DNA of 9,141 nucleotides, from assembly GCA_020429465.1 (NCBI GenBank), contig JAGQLH010000052.1:1-9141 (forward strand). Direction: 5' to 3'. Shown in pieces: positions 1 to 6,422 of the stretch. Every line of letters begins with the position of its first letter. Position 1 is the first letter of the stretch. The notes beneath the pieces were generated by a model that was not told the DNA's origin, did no database searches, and saw only the letters and a program-made list of their open reading frames with translations. Both the position numbers and the translations under genes were made by a program. The DNA is from Candidatus Dojkabacteria bacterium (GTDB lineage Bacteria; Patescibacteriota; Dojkabacteria; B142; WJKM01).

Positions 1-12
1 CAAACGATTGTT

Positions 13-626
13 ATGAAGTCTAATCTAAATGAATTGTTACAATTTTTTAAGTTTCAGAATAAACTAAAAACAATTGAGCGGAATAATTGGTTGCCAGATG
101 GGAGGAAGGAAACTTCAGCTGAACATTCCTGGAGTGTAGCAATGATGGCATGGTTGCTCGCTACTCCGTTAGCTGAAGAAGTTGGGAAGGAGTTAGACAT
201 TGAGAGCTACTCAAAATGTCACTTATTCATGATCTTGTTGAGATTGACGCTGGTGACGTTGCAGCGTGGGATACAAGTGGTAGAAAACGAGTTGAGCATG
301 ATGAGTATGATGCAATTGCGAAAATACATCAAATGTTAGAGAACTCAGAAGGGGAAGAGTTGGAAAAATTATGGATAGAACATGAGGAACTTAAAACTAT
401 TGAAGCTAAATTGGTTAAAGCGTGTGATCAAATTTGTCCACTTATCTATCGCGTCGTATTTAAATCAGGGTATGCAGGAACAGGGGTTGATCGTGAAAAA
501 TTGGATGAAATTCTACTTAAATATGTAGATTTTAGTGAAACCACAAAAGATTTGTATTATGCTCTTACTGAAGAAATTGCAGTATTAGGACTTTTTGATT
601 TGCGTACCGATGAAAACATACAATAA
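13..626 (+). pseudogene. HD-domain metal-dependent phosphohydrolase (YfbR/HDDC2-like), split by a one-base frameshift
   Basis: Two overlapping frames together encode one HD-domain protein. Frame one from ATG 13 carries the first metal histidine in AEHSW (residues 36-40). The second frame takes over at base 216 with LIHD and VEIDAGD, and later carries the metal aspartate in KACDQI. Joining Lys68 (214-216) to the Met codon at 216-218 gives about 204 residues, the usual size for this family, with H38, H73-D74 and D139 (joined numbering) as a complete metal set. Relatives are 5'-deoxynucleotidases or related nucleotide phosphohydrolases; substrate is inferred. The break is explained by one A missing from the run at 213-216, by a sequencing or assembly error, or by -1 slippage, because Lys-tRNA on AAA re-pairs perfectly one base back. 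The 3' end overlaps the MazG-like gene by 17 bases. Family call is firm; whether it is functional is open. Confidence 0.8.
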
Positions 627-921
627 GCTTGTTCGTGACAAAATCCCTGAAATAATAAATAAACAAGGAGAAATTGCCAAAATAGAAATTCTTAGTGATG
701 AACAGTATCTTGCTGAGTTATATAAAAAATTGCAAGAGGAAATTACAGAATTTAAAGGTGATCCTTGTGAAGAAGAGCTTGCAGATATATTCGAAGTACT
801 TGATGCTCTAAAGGCATATTATAGATTTAGTGGAGGTAGTATTGAAAAAATTAAGTCTCAGAAGCGAAAGGAGCGTGGAGGTTTTGATGATAGAATTTTT
901 CTTAAAACTATAGAGAAATAG
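610..921 (+). CDS. MazG-like nucleoside triphosphate pyrophosphohydrolase
   Basis: A 103-residue all-alpha protein. It begins with the YNKLVRDKIPEII signature (residues 4-16) of a small MazG-like family predicted to hydrolyse NTPs to NMP and pyrophosphate, i.e. nucleotide-pool house-cleaning. The metal-binding motif is visible as EExxE in LQEEITEF (E43, E44, E47), followed by ExxD at E56-D59, and the C-terminal ERGGF (88-92) is also typical. ATG 610 is chosen because the family usually starts just before YNKLVRDK; an ATG at 595 would add five uncharacteristic residues. It overlaps the end of the HD gene by 17 bases, so the two are probably co-transcribed and both may act on nucleotides. The HMG-CoA synthase gene follows after 30 bases. 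Substrate specificity cannot be read from sequence. Confidence 0.85.
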   Translation: MKTYNKLVRDKIPEIINKQGEIAKIEILSDEQYLAELYKKLQEEITEFKGDPCEEELADIFEVLDALKAYYRFSGGSIEKIKSQKRKERGGFDDRIFLKTIEK

Positions 922-951
922 TAGTACATTACATAAATTCCCAATATATCC

Positions 952-2028
952 GTGAATCTAGTAACTAAGAGTGATATAGGTATTGTCTCATACGGTGCTT
1001 ATATTCCTCCCTATCGTATAACAGTAAAAGAAATAGCTCGTACATGGGGTGCAGATGCATTAAAAATTGAACAAGGGCTAGGGCTTATTGAGAAATCTGT
1101 CCCTGGGTTAGATGAAGATACTGCAACCAATGCGGTGAATGCAGCATTTCAGGCAATCGAACGATTTGGGGTTAAGGAAGCACAAAGTATAGGTGCAATA
1201 TATGTAGGCTCAGAAAGTCATCCATATGCAGTAAAACCTACAGCGGGTATTGTTGGAGAAGCACTCAATATAGGAAATGAGTGGACTGCTGCAGATTTAG
1301 AATTTGCGTGTAAGGCTGGAACAGCTGGTATACAAGCTGTTATTGGGTTAGTTGAGTCGAAACGAATTAAGTTAGGATTAGCAATAGGTGCAGATACAGC
1401 ACAAGGAGCGCCTGGAGATGCGTTAGAATATTCAGCAGCAAGTGCAGGTGCAGCATTTCTACTTGGTACAAAAAAGTGCATAGCCAAAGTAATTCATACT
1501 ACGTCTTACACAACTGATACGCCTGATTTTTGGAGAAGAGAACATGTCCAATTTCCAAAGCATGGAGGAAGATTTACAGGTAAACCTGCATACGAACAGC
1601 ATGTATTAGCTGCAACTCAACAACTTATCCGAGATACTGATATTACAGTAGAAGATGTAGACCATGTGGTTTTTCATATGCCAAATGGTAAATTTCCTAA
1701 AGTGGTAGCAAAGAAGCTAGGGGTAACTTCGTCACAACTAGAAAAAGGTTTTGTTGTTCCAATGGTAGGTAACTCCTATTCGGCATCAAGTCTTGTTGGG
1801 TTAGCATCAGTACTTGATAGTGCTCAGCCAGGGGAGAAAATTTTACTTACAAGCTATGGAAGTGGTGCTGGGAGTGATTCGTTTTTATTTGAAGTTACAG
1901 ACGAAATTGTTGAGTATAGAGAGAAAGCTAAGACGGGAATTTATACGCAAACAGTGCTAGAACAGACAGAACAGAAGAGTTATTTAACCTATGGACAATA
2001 CGTCCGTCATACCAAAAAGTTACGATGA
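952..2028 (+). CDS. Hydroxymethylglutaryl-CoA synthase, archaeal type
   Basis: Cytosolic enzyme condensing acetyl-CoA with acetoacetyl-CoA to HMG-CoA, the second step of the mevalonate pathway. The 358-residue protein has the thiolase fold and the archaeal-type hallmarks: N-terminal GIVSYGAYIPPYRI (10-23), YVGSESHP with the likely catalytic Glu88, nucleophile Cys120 in EFACKAGTAG, His242 in HMPNGKFPKVVAKKLG, GNSYSASS (273-280), YGSGAGSDSF (302-311) and the C-terminal YGQYVRH. Archaeal relatives are about 350 residues, so it is full length. The start is GTG 952: an in-frame stop lies at 934-936 and no ATG or TTG occurs between. No Shine-Dalgarno is visible. Its TGA overlaps the Nudix start as ATGA, with thiolase and DUF35 genes following, much like the archaeal HMGCS-thiolase-DUF35 cluster. 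It belongs to the archaeal family rather than the typical bacterial MvaS family. Confidence 0.95.
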   Translation: MNLVTKSDIGIVSYGAYIPPYRITVKEIARTWGADALKIEQGLGLIEKSVPGLDEDTATNAVNAAFQAIERFGVKEAQSIGAIYVGSESHPYAVKPTAGIVGEALNIGNEWTAADLEFACKAGTAGIQAVIGLVESKRIKLGLAIGADTAQGAPGDALEYSAASAGAAFLLGTKKCIAKVIHTTSYTTDTPDFWRREHVQFPKHGGRFTGKPAYEQHVLAATQQLIRDTDITVEDVDHVVFHMPNGKFPKVVAKKLGVTSSQLEKGFVVPMVGNSYSASSLVGLASVLDSAQPGEKILLTSYGSGAGSDSFLFEVTDEIVEYREKAKTGIYTQTVLEQTEQKSYLTYGQYVRHTKKLR

Positions 2029-2474
2029 GTAATTTTCAATCATTTCATATATCAGTCAAAGGGATACTTGTAGTTAAAGATGAGTTTCTTTTATTGCAAG
2101 ATATTTGGGGAGCTACCGGAAGAAAAACAGTTGACTTACCAGGTGGGAGAGTTGATACGAATGAGATGATTAAGAATACATTGTATAGGGAGCTGTTAGA
2201 AGAGATAGGTGTTGATATCAAGAATGTACAATGTAAGATTGAGTTGTTTGATTATGATCAGAGAGTGAGATATGGGATTGAAAACTACCAGGTTGCCGAG
2301 TTAATACATAGGGTGAATCTTTTGGAAAGTACTAAACCAAAAATATCTTTAAGTGAAGAACATGTTGATTATTTTTGGGTAAATCCAAGTACAGATCTGA
2401 CAGAGTATGAATACACTAGTGAAAAACAGCTGTTACTATTTCAAAAATTACAACGTGAACTTAAGAATAAATGA
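2025..2474 (+). CDS. Nudix hydrolase embedded between HMG-CoA synthase and thiolase
   Basis: A 149-residue single-domain Nudix protein. The Nudix box is intact at residues 41-63 (G41, E47, R55-E56, E59-E60, G62), matching GX5EX7REUXEEXGU, so metal-dependent hydrolysis of a nucleoside diphosphate linked to another moiety is expected. The substrate is not evident. Its ATG overlaps the HMG-CoA synthase stop, and its stop overlaps the thiolase start, each as a 4-base ATGA, so the three are very likely translationally coupled. This position suggests a role connected to CoA esters or isoprenoid diphosphates, but a generic nucleotide-sanitising function carried along in a compact operon is equally compatible. 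It is distinct from the second Nudix protein in the window, whose box is degenerate. Confidence 0.9.
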   Translation: MSNFQSFHISVKGILVVKDEFLLLQDIWGATGRKTVDLPGGRVDTNEMIKNTLYRELLEEIGVDIKNVQCKIELFDYDQRVRYGIENYQVAELIHRVNLLESTKPKISLSEEHVDYFWVNPSTDLTEYEYTSEKQLLLFQKLQRELKNK

Positions 2475-3610
2475 CCTATATAGCAGGATCATATACAACT
2501 AAATTTGGTGAACTTTGGGAACGTGATTTAAGATCGCTCGGGATTGAAGCAATAGAAGGGGCTCTCAAAGATGCAAATATAGAATTGAAGGATATTGATG
2601 CTCTCTATGTCGCAAATATGGCAGCATCTCGACTATCTGGGCAAGACCATATAGGGTCACTTATTGCTTCTGAACTTGGGATAGATGTGCCAGCGTACCA
2701 TATTGAGTCGGCTTGTGCTTCAGGTGGAGTGGCTGTGCGCTTAGGACACTTAGATATTCTTTCAGGGGAATCCAAAAATATTTTGGTATTAGGGGTAGAA
2801 AAAATGACCGATATATCAAATTCTGGAGTTACTGCAGCTCTTTCTGGTGCAAGTGATGAGGAATGGGAGGCATTCTATGGTGCTACATTTCCCTCTCTCT
2901 ATGCAATGATTGCGAGAGAGCATATGAGAAAATTTGGAACTACTCGAGAACAACTTGCACTCTGTTCAGTCAAGAATCATGCATTTGGTTCAAAAAATCC
3001 GCATGCCCAATTTCCATTTGAAATAACAACTGAACAAGTGCTGGACGCATCTCCTGTTGCTGATCCACTTGGTTTGCTTGACTGCTCACCAATTAGTGAT
3101 GGAGCATCTGCTATTGTTTTATCGAAGGAAAAGAAATCAGATGTAAAGATTATTTCTTCAGCGCAAGCCCAGGATACAATTTCATTACATAAAAGGAACG
3201 ATATAACAGAGTTGACAGCAACAGTTAAGGCAGCAAATAAAGCATTCCATAGTGCAGGTTTAAATAGAAATAATATTGATATTGTTGAGCTTCATGATTG
3301 TTTTTCTATAGCAGAAATACTGGCATATGAGGACCTGGGATTTGCTAAAAAGGGAGAGGGTGGTAAATTAATTGAATCGGGAAAGACAGGTCCAGGTGGG
3401 TCTTTACCGGTAAATACATCAGGGGGATTAAAAGCATGTGGTCATCCTGTTGGTGCTACAGGAGTGAAGCAGATTGCTGAATTAGCTTCGCAATTATCTG
3501 GATCAGCAGGTGCACGGCAAATCTCAAAAAACTTAAAATACGGGTTAGCGCACAACGTAGGAGGAAGTGGAGGTACTGCAGTAGTTCATATACTTGCGAA
3601 AGTGGGTTAG
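2471..3610 (+). CDS. Acetyl-CoA C-acetyltransferase (archaeal/SCP2-type thiolase)
   Basis: Makes acetoacetyl-CoA from two acetyl-CoA, the first step of the mevalonate pathway. The 379-residue protein shows the nucleophilic Cys82 in ESACASGG, His275 and Cys277 in VELHDCFSIAE, His325 in KACGHPVGATG and the terminal oxyanion loop NVGGSGGT (362-369). The HDCF motif together with an NVGGSGG end lacking the usual second cysteine marks the SCP2/archaeal branch, not the AtoB/PhaA branch. In archaea this type forms a complex with HMG-CoA synthase and a DUF35 protein that passes acetoacetyl-CoA between active sites; both partners are encoded beside it here. The start ATG overlaps the Nudix stop by 4 bases. 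Length is normal for the family and no defects are visible. Complex formation is inferred from archaeal precedent. Confidence 0.93.
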   Translation: MTYIAGSYTTKFGELWERDLRSLGIEAIEGALKDANIELKDIDALYVANMAASRLSGQDHIGSLIASELGIDVPAYHIESACASGGVAVRLGHLDILSGESKNILVLGVEKMTDISNSGVTAALSGASDEEWEAFYGATFPSLYAMIAREHMRKFGTTREQLALCSVKNHAFGSKNPHAQFPFEITTEQVLDASPVADPLGLLDCSPISDGASAIVLSKEKKSDVKIISSAQAQDTISLHKRNDITELTATVKAANKAFHSAGLNRNNIDIVELHDCFSIAEILAYEDLGFAKKGEGGKLIESGKTGPGGSLPVNTSGGLKACGHPVGATGVKQIAELASQLSGSAGARQISKNLKYGLAHNVGGSGGTAVVHILAKVG

Positions 3611-3614
3611 TAGT

Positions 3615-3673
3615 ATGTCATTCCTGCGAAGGCAGGAATCTTCATGGTATTACTACCTTCGCAGGAACGACGT
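3615..3673. repeat. REP-like palindromic repeat between thiolase and DUF35 genes
   Basis: Two 16-base inverted arms, at 3617-3632 and 3656-3671, match at 15 of 16 positions when one is reverse-complemented. Within the left arm there is also a perfect local hairpin: an 8-bp stem, 3620-3627 with 3632-3639, and a GAAG tetraloop. The two foldings share bases and are mutually exclusive. No T-run follows, so it is not a canonical terminator. The layout resembles short palindromic repeats scattered through many bacterial genomes. It sits inside an otherwise co-directional gene set and carries an AGGA and an ATG at 3644 that could open a longer reading of the downstream gene. Confidence 0.75.
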
Positions 3674-3727
3674 AAAAAACTATTATTTAACCTTTTAAAA
3701 GCTCAAAGTTTTAAGCCAAAAACCAAT

Positions 3728-4036
3728 ATGCATAAAAGTTCTCCATCAAAAATCTGGCGAAAATTTGATACACGATACTCTATTATTAGTAATCAAAAGG
3801 CTAAGTTAATTTCTTGGTCAAAAGTTGAATCAGGACCTGATGGTTTCGATTTGTATACTCCGTATACGGTTGGTATATTAGAATTTGAAGATGGGACACG
3901 CTTTACAGCCCAAGTTACTGATTCTGATTATGATACTCTTAAATATGGAGATGTATTCGTACCATTTTTTAAAAAGTATTATGAAGATGGTTCTGATGGT
4001 GTAATTCACTACGGATTGAAGTGGAGAAAGATATAA
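3728..4036 (+). CDS. DUF35-type OB-fold protein without zinc ribbon (predicted HMGCS/thiolase scaffold)
   Basis: A 102-residue protein that I align with the OB-fold half of archaeal DUF35 (ChsH2-like) proteins. SPSKIWRKFDTRY (5-17) resembles the N-terminal helix. Residues 36-63 (GPDGFDLYTPYTVGILEFEDG then FTAQV) and 73-101 (YGDVFVPFF, then GVIHYGLKWRK) match the OB strands. The family's usual zinc ribbon with two CxxC pairs is missing: the protein has no cysteine, and residues 18-30 join the helix directly to the OB fold. In Methanothermococcus the homologue bridges thiolase and HMG-CoA synthase, and the gene order here supports the same role. ATG 3728 is chosen because it immediately precedes the conserved region. 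An in-frame ATG at 3644 would add 28 residues, the first of them encoded by the repeat. It ends 6 bases from the convergent gene. Confidence 0.75.
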   Translation: MHKSSPSKIWRKFDTRYSIISNQKAKLISWSKVESGPDGFDLYTPYTVGILEFEDGTRFTAQVTDSDYDTLKYGDVFVPFFKKYYEDGSDGVIHYGLKWRKI

Positions 4037-4042
4037 TTGAAT

Positions 4043-4591
4043 CTAAGTGAACCCTGGATGATCAACAATCTCAGGACCAAAGTAAACTCTAAACATATTT
4101 AGCAATATATTTTTGAGTGAGTTCATAGCAAGCTTTTGGGTCATGGAGCTTTCTTCCTGTTGGATAGTAGGAAATTGAGCTGAAGCTATTTTAGTCTTTT
4201 CGAAGTTTCTGTCCCATTGAGCGCTTAATAATCCTAAAAAGTTTTTTGCCTGATGATTTTGAATCATCTCGAAAATTAGTTCTTTCGGTGCACGAAATCC
4301 TGTGAAAAAATAAAGAGTGTATTCTCCCATAGGTGTTTTGAGTTTATGAACGACTGGATTTAATTGTTGTTTAAGGTCATCTGGGCATGGAATCTCAGGT
4401 ATACTTGGAAAGCCACGTAATATTGTATCTGTTTCTCCTTGTGCAAATTTGCTTGGTATTGATAATATAAAAAAATCATTTTCTGGCCCTATTGGGTCTG
4501 GAGAAATTACCAAATCCCTCAACATCATTTCCAGATAGTATTGCTTTATTAAGAGATTGTTTTCGGGACTAGATGACCATTTAGTAGTCAT
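4043..4591 (-). CDS. Hypothetical protein of unrecognised family
   Basis: A 182-residue soluble-looking protein that I do not recognise. It has no signal peptide, transmembrane segment or catalytic motif that I can see, and only one cysteine. The N-terminal half is rich in Pro and acidic residues, and residues 150-180 look amphipathic-helical (MNSLKNILLNMFRVYF). The open frame continues upstream to 4741, but its first 26 codons are the body of tRNA-Leu, so that extension is spurious. ATG 4591 is the first usual start codon after the tRNA; there is no ATG, GTG or TTG in frame between 4592 and 4660. The intervening stretch still reads like protein, so a non-canonical start such as ATT cannot be excluded. 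It lies 71 bases downstream of the tRNA and converges with the DUF35 gene, 6 bases apart. Confidence 0.6.
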   Translation of the reverse strand: MTTKWSSSPENNLLIKQYYLEMMLRDLVISPDPIGPENDFFILSIPSKFAQGETDTILRGFPSIPEIPCPDDLKQQLNPVVHKLKTPMGEYTLYFFTGFRAPKELIFEMIQNHQAKNFLGLLSAQWDRNFEKTKIASAQFPTIQQEESSMTQKLAMNSLKNILLNMFRVYFGPEIVDHPGFT

Positions 4592-4662
4592 TACTTGATG
4601 TGCCCAAGAGGTATCTATTGGGCCAAATCCACTCCATTTATCACCAGATTGGGAGGAATAAA

Positions 4663-4747
4663 TGCCGCGGGTGGGACTTGAACCCACACGCCGGATAAGG
4701 GCAAAGGATTTTAAGTCCTTCGTGTCTACCGATTCCACCACCGCGGC
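4663..4747 (-). tRNA. tRNA-Leu (anticodon UAA)
   Basis: An 85-base cloverleaf on the - strand. The 7-bp acceptor stem GCCGCGG/CCGCGGC is followed by discriminator A73. The anticodon loop CTTAAAA lies in an AAGGA/TCCTT stem and gives UAA. A long variable arm with a GCC/GGC stem, as expected for class II tRNA-Leu, and a T loop TTCAAGT in a GTGGG/CCCAC stem are visible. CCA is not encoded (TTTAT follows the discriminator), so the tail must be added by a CCA-adding enzyme. It lies 17 bases after the CCA end of tRNA-Cys, so both probably come from one transcript. Confidence 0.97.
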
Positions 4748-4764
4748 ATGATTTTAAAAGAGAT

Positions 4765-4840
4765 TGGAGGTCACGGTGGGACTCGAACCCACGATAAAGG
4801 TTTTGCAGACCTCTGCCTTAACCACCTTGGCTACGTGACC
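4765..4840 (-). tRNA. tRNA-Cys (anticodon GCA)
   Basis: A 76-base tRNA including an encoded CCA end on the - strand. The acceptor stem GGTCACG/CGTGACC is followed by U73, the main identity base for cysteinyl-tRNA synthetase. The anticodon loop CTGCAAA gives GCA in a GAGGT/ACCTT stem with one G-U pair, and the T arm is GTGGG TTCGAGT CCCAC. The genomic CCA at 4767-4765 contrasts with the neighbouring tRNA-Leu, which lacks it. Confidence 0.97.
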
Positions 4841-4881
4841 ATATCAATAAGCCTTTTAAAGAACTCGAAATTAGCTGGATA

Positions 4882-4887
4882 ATTATA
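4882..4887 (-). promoter_or_regulatory. Predicted -10 box for the tRNA-Cys/tRNA-Leu transcript
   Basis: A perfect TATAAT on the - strand, 41 bases before the first base of tRNA-Cys, so transcription would begin about 35 bases ahead of the tRNA. No convincing -35 hexamer is found 16-18 bases upstream. It lies in the 131-base gap after pyruvate kinase, which is otherwise AT-rich and shows no clear terminator hairpin. Confidence 0.45.
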
Positions 4888-4971
4888 ACAGAACACGATT
4901 CCTTGAGACATTAAATCATCAAACTTTTACAAAAAACAATCAACTAAAAACTACGAACTTCAAATCATAAA

Positions 4972-6369
4972 CTATAATTCCTTTTCTCTCATATCAATGT
5001 ACTCAAAAAGATTCGGATGAAATGTTTCTACAGAAGATCTTCCCACGATAAGTATCCGATCATCTTTGGTAATAAGGTTTTTTTCTTTTGCAAATCGTAA
5101 CATCCCATCAATAGCACTATCTCTATCTTTGTAGAATTTATTGAATTTAAATGCCTTAATTCCTTTTGTAAGATGCAATTGCCTCATCAAGGTGTCACTT
5201 TGTACAAGAGTATATATTGGGACTGGTAGATCATATCGAGCAAGAAGTCGAGGTAATTGTCCAAGACGTGAAATAGCAAGCACCTTAGTTACATCTGCAC
5301 TAATACACATGTCAAATGCTGCATTAGCAAGCGCATAATCAATCTTGAACTCTTGATCAGGTCCAGGCCCAATAGAAATAAGAGAAGGTGTATCATGCTG
5401 TTCTATTTCCCTTGCAATACGTGAAATAGTTTCAACCGTTTCTGCAGGGTATTCACCAGCTGAGGTTTCACCTGAGGTCATAATCGCATCAGTTCCGTCC
5501 CAAATAGCATTTGCTACATCTGAAATTTCAGCTCGAGTTGGTGAAGGATTCTTAATCATAGAGTCAAGAACCTGTGTCGCAGTGATAACAGGTTTTGCAG
5601 CTTCATTGCATTTTCTAATCAGTTCTTTTTGGATTACTGGGAGTTTTTCAAATGGTAATTCGACTCCCATGTCGCCTCTAGCAACCATTATACCGTCGAA
5701 TATTTCGAGAATTTCGTCTATATTACTAACACCCATTCCTTCTTCGATTTTTGCAATTATTTTAAGATCAGTACCCTCAACAGCTTTTTTAACTTCACGT
5801 GCATCTCTTGCATCCCGAATATAAGAGGCAGCAACAAAATCCCATTTATCCTTAATTGCGAATTCGATCTGTTCTTTGTCAGTTGTTGTAACAGTTGGGA
5901 TAGAGAGATAAATTCCCGGTGTATTCATTGATTTACCAGGTTTCAAAACTTTACCTTCTAAAATTTTACAGTGAATCTTATTACTCCACACTCCCGTTAT
6001 CTCTGCTTTTACACTTCCATCATCGAAGAAGATAACTTGTCCTTTTTTTACATCCTTATAAAGTGTGAGATGATTTTTAGGGTAAATCTTATCTTCAGAT
6101 GAATTTCCTACGATTATCTCCTGTCCTTTCTTGAGTTCAATTGCTTCTCCAAAATCATTAAGTCGTACGTCACTTCCTTTTATATCTAACATAAGTGCCA
6201 CCTCTTTCGAGATGCTTCGTACTAATTTAGCAACTCGTTCTAATTCTGCTACATCTGAGTATGCAGCATTTATCCGGGCTACGTTCATGCCATTCTCTAT
6301 CATTTTCTTTAGGACTTTCGGATCCCAACTAGATGGACCAATAGTACACACAATCTTTGTCTTCTGCAT
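4972..6369 (-). CDS. pyk: Pyruvate kinase with an altered cation-binding site
   Basis: Catalyses phosphoenolpyruvate + ADP to pyruvate + ATP, the last step of glycolysis, in the cytosol. The 465-residue protein has the standard layout: A domain with QKTKIVCTIGPSS, a B domain at about 71-155, the rest of the barrel to about 325, and a C domain to the end. Catalytic residues Arg32, Lys207 and Glu209 (AKIEE), Asp233 (ARGDMG) and Thr263/Thr265 (ITATQ) are present. Unusually, the NFSHG motif after Arg32 reads NAAYS and DTKGPEIR reads DIKGSDVR (62-69), so the K+-site Ser and Thr are replaced. The C-domain loop that binds sugar-phosphate effectors in other enzymes is also changed (ISRLGQLPR). ATG 6369 is chosen because the conserved N-terminus starts there; the longer frame opens with TTG at 6408 inside an inverted repeat. 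It likely has its own promoter. Confidence 0.95.
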   Translation of the reverse strand: MQKTKIVCTIGPSSWDPKVLKKMIENGMNVARINAAYSDVAELERVAKLVRSISKEVALMLDIKGSDVRLNDFGEAIELKKGQEIIVGNSSEDKIYPKNHLTLYKDVKKGQVIFFDDGSVKAEITGVWSNKIHCKILEGKVLKPGKSMNTPGIYLSIPTVTTTDKEQIEFAIKDKWDFVAASYIRDARDAREVKKAVEGTDLKIIAKIEEGMGVSNIDEILEIFDGIMVARGDMGVELPFEKLPVIQKELIRKCNEAAKPVITATQVLDSMIKNPSPTRAEISDVANAIWDGTDAIMTSGETSAGEYPAETVETISRIAREIEQHDTPSLISIGPGPDQEFKIDYALANAAFDMCISADVTKVLAISRLGQLPRLLARYDLPVPIYTLVQSDTLMRQLHLTKGIKAFKFNKFYKDRDSAIDGMLRFAKEKNLITKDDRILIVGRSSVETFHPNLFEYIDMREKEL

Positions 6370-6401
6370 GATTTCTTTATTTTTGGTAAGAATTGAATAA
6401 A

Positions 6402-6417
6402 GACTCAAAATTGAGTC
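6402..6417. repeat. Short inverted repeat in the pyruvate kinase leader
   Basis: Two 7-base arms (GACTCAA and TTGAGTC) are separated by two bases. The element lies just downstream of the predicted pyruvate kinase -10 box and upstream of ATG 6369. It could be a repressor operator or a small leader hairpin. The short length and AT-rich background mean chance is possible. Confidence 0.35.
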
Positions 6418-6422
6418 GTACT

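Noticed and set aside
241..270. Hairpin downstream of the HD frameshift as a frameshift stimulator
   Set aside because: A 6-bp stem (247-252 with 262-267) exists but begins about 30 bases past the slip site, too far for a usual stimulatory structure.
595..609. MazG-like gene start at ATG 595
   Set aside because: The conserved family start is the Met just before KTYNKLVRDK at 610; the extra five residues have no support.
216..626. Independent short gene starting at ATG 216
   Set aside because: It begins in the middle of the HD domain, and the missing first metal histidine is encoded in the adjoining frame, so it is the second part of one broken gene.
1218..1487. 89-codon open frame on the - strand
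   Set aside because: It lies fully antisense within the HMG-CoA synthase gene, whose conserved motifs cover the region; Ala/Pro-rich composition is typical of a shadow frame.
2026..2474. UGA-recoded genetic code (TGA read as Gly)
   Set aside because: TGA ends the HMG-CoA synthase and Nudix frames at family-typical lengths with ATGA overlaps to the next gene, so TGA is a stop here.
3611..3680. Intrinsic terminator after the thiolase gene
   Set aside because: The hairpin is strong but is not followed by a T-run, and the palindromic-repeat layout explains it better.
4592..4741. N-terminal extension of the hypothetical protein starting at 4741
   Set aside because: The first 26 codons are the tRNA-Leu gene itself on the same strand; a protein start there is an annotation artefact.
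5141..6400. Three + strand open frames (5141-5338, 5582-5824, 6131-6400)
   Set aside because: All are antisense to well-conserved pyruvate kinase sequence and show low-complexity, Ser-rich translations with no recognisable motif.
6370..6408. Pyruvate kinase start at TTG 6408
   Set aside because: It adds 13 non-conserved residues, overlaps the inverted repeat and would lie about 8 bases from the predicted transcription start; ATG 6369 matches the family N-terminus.
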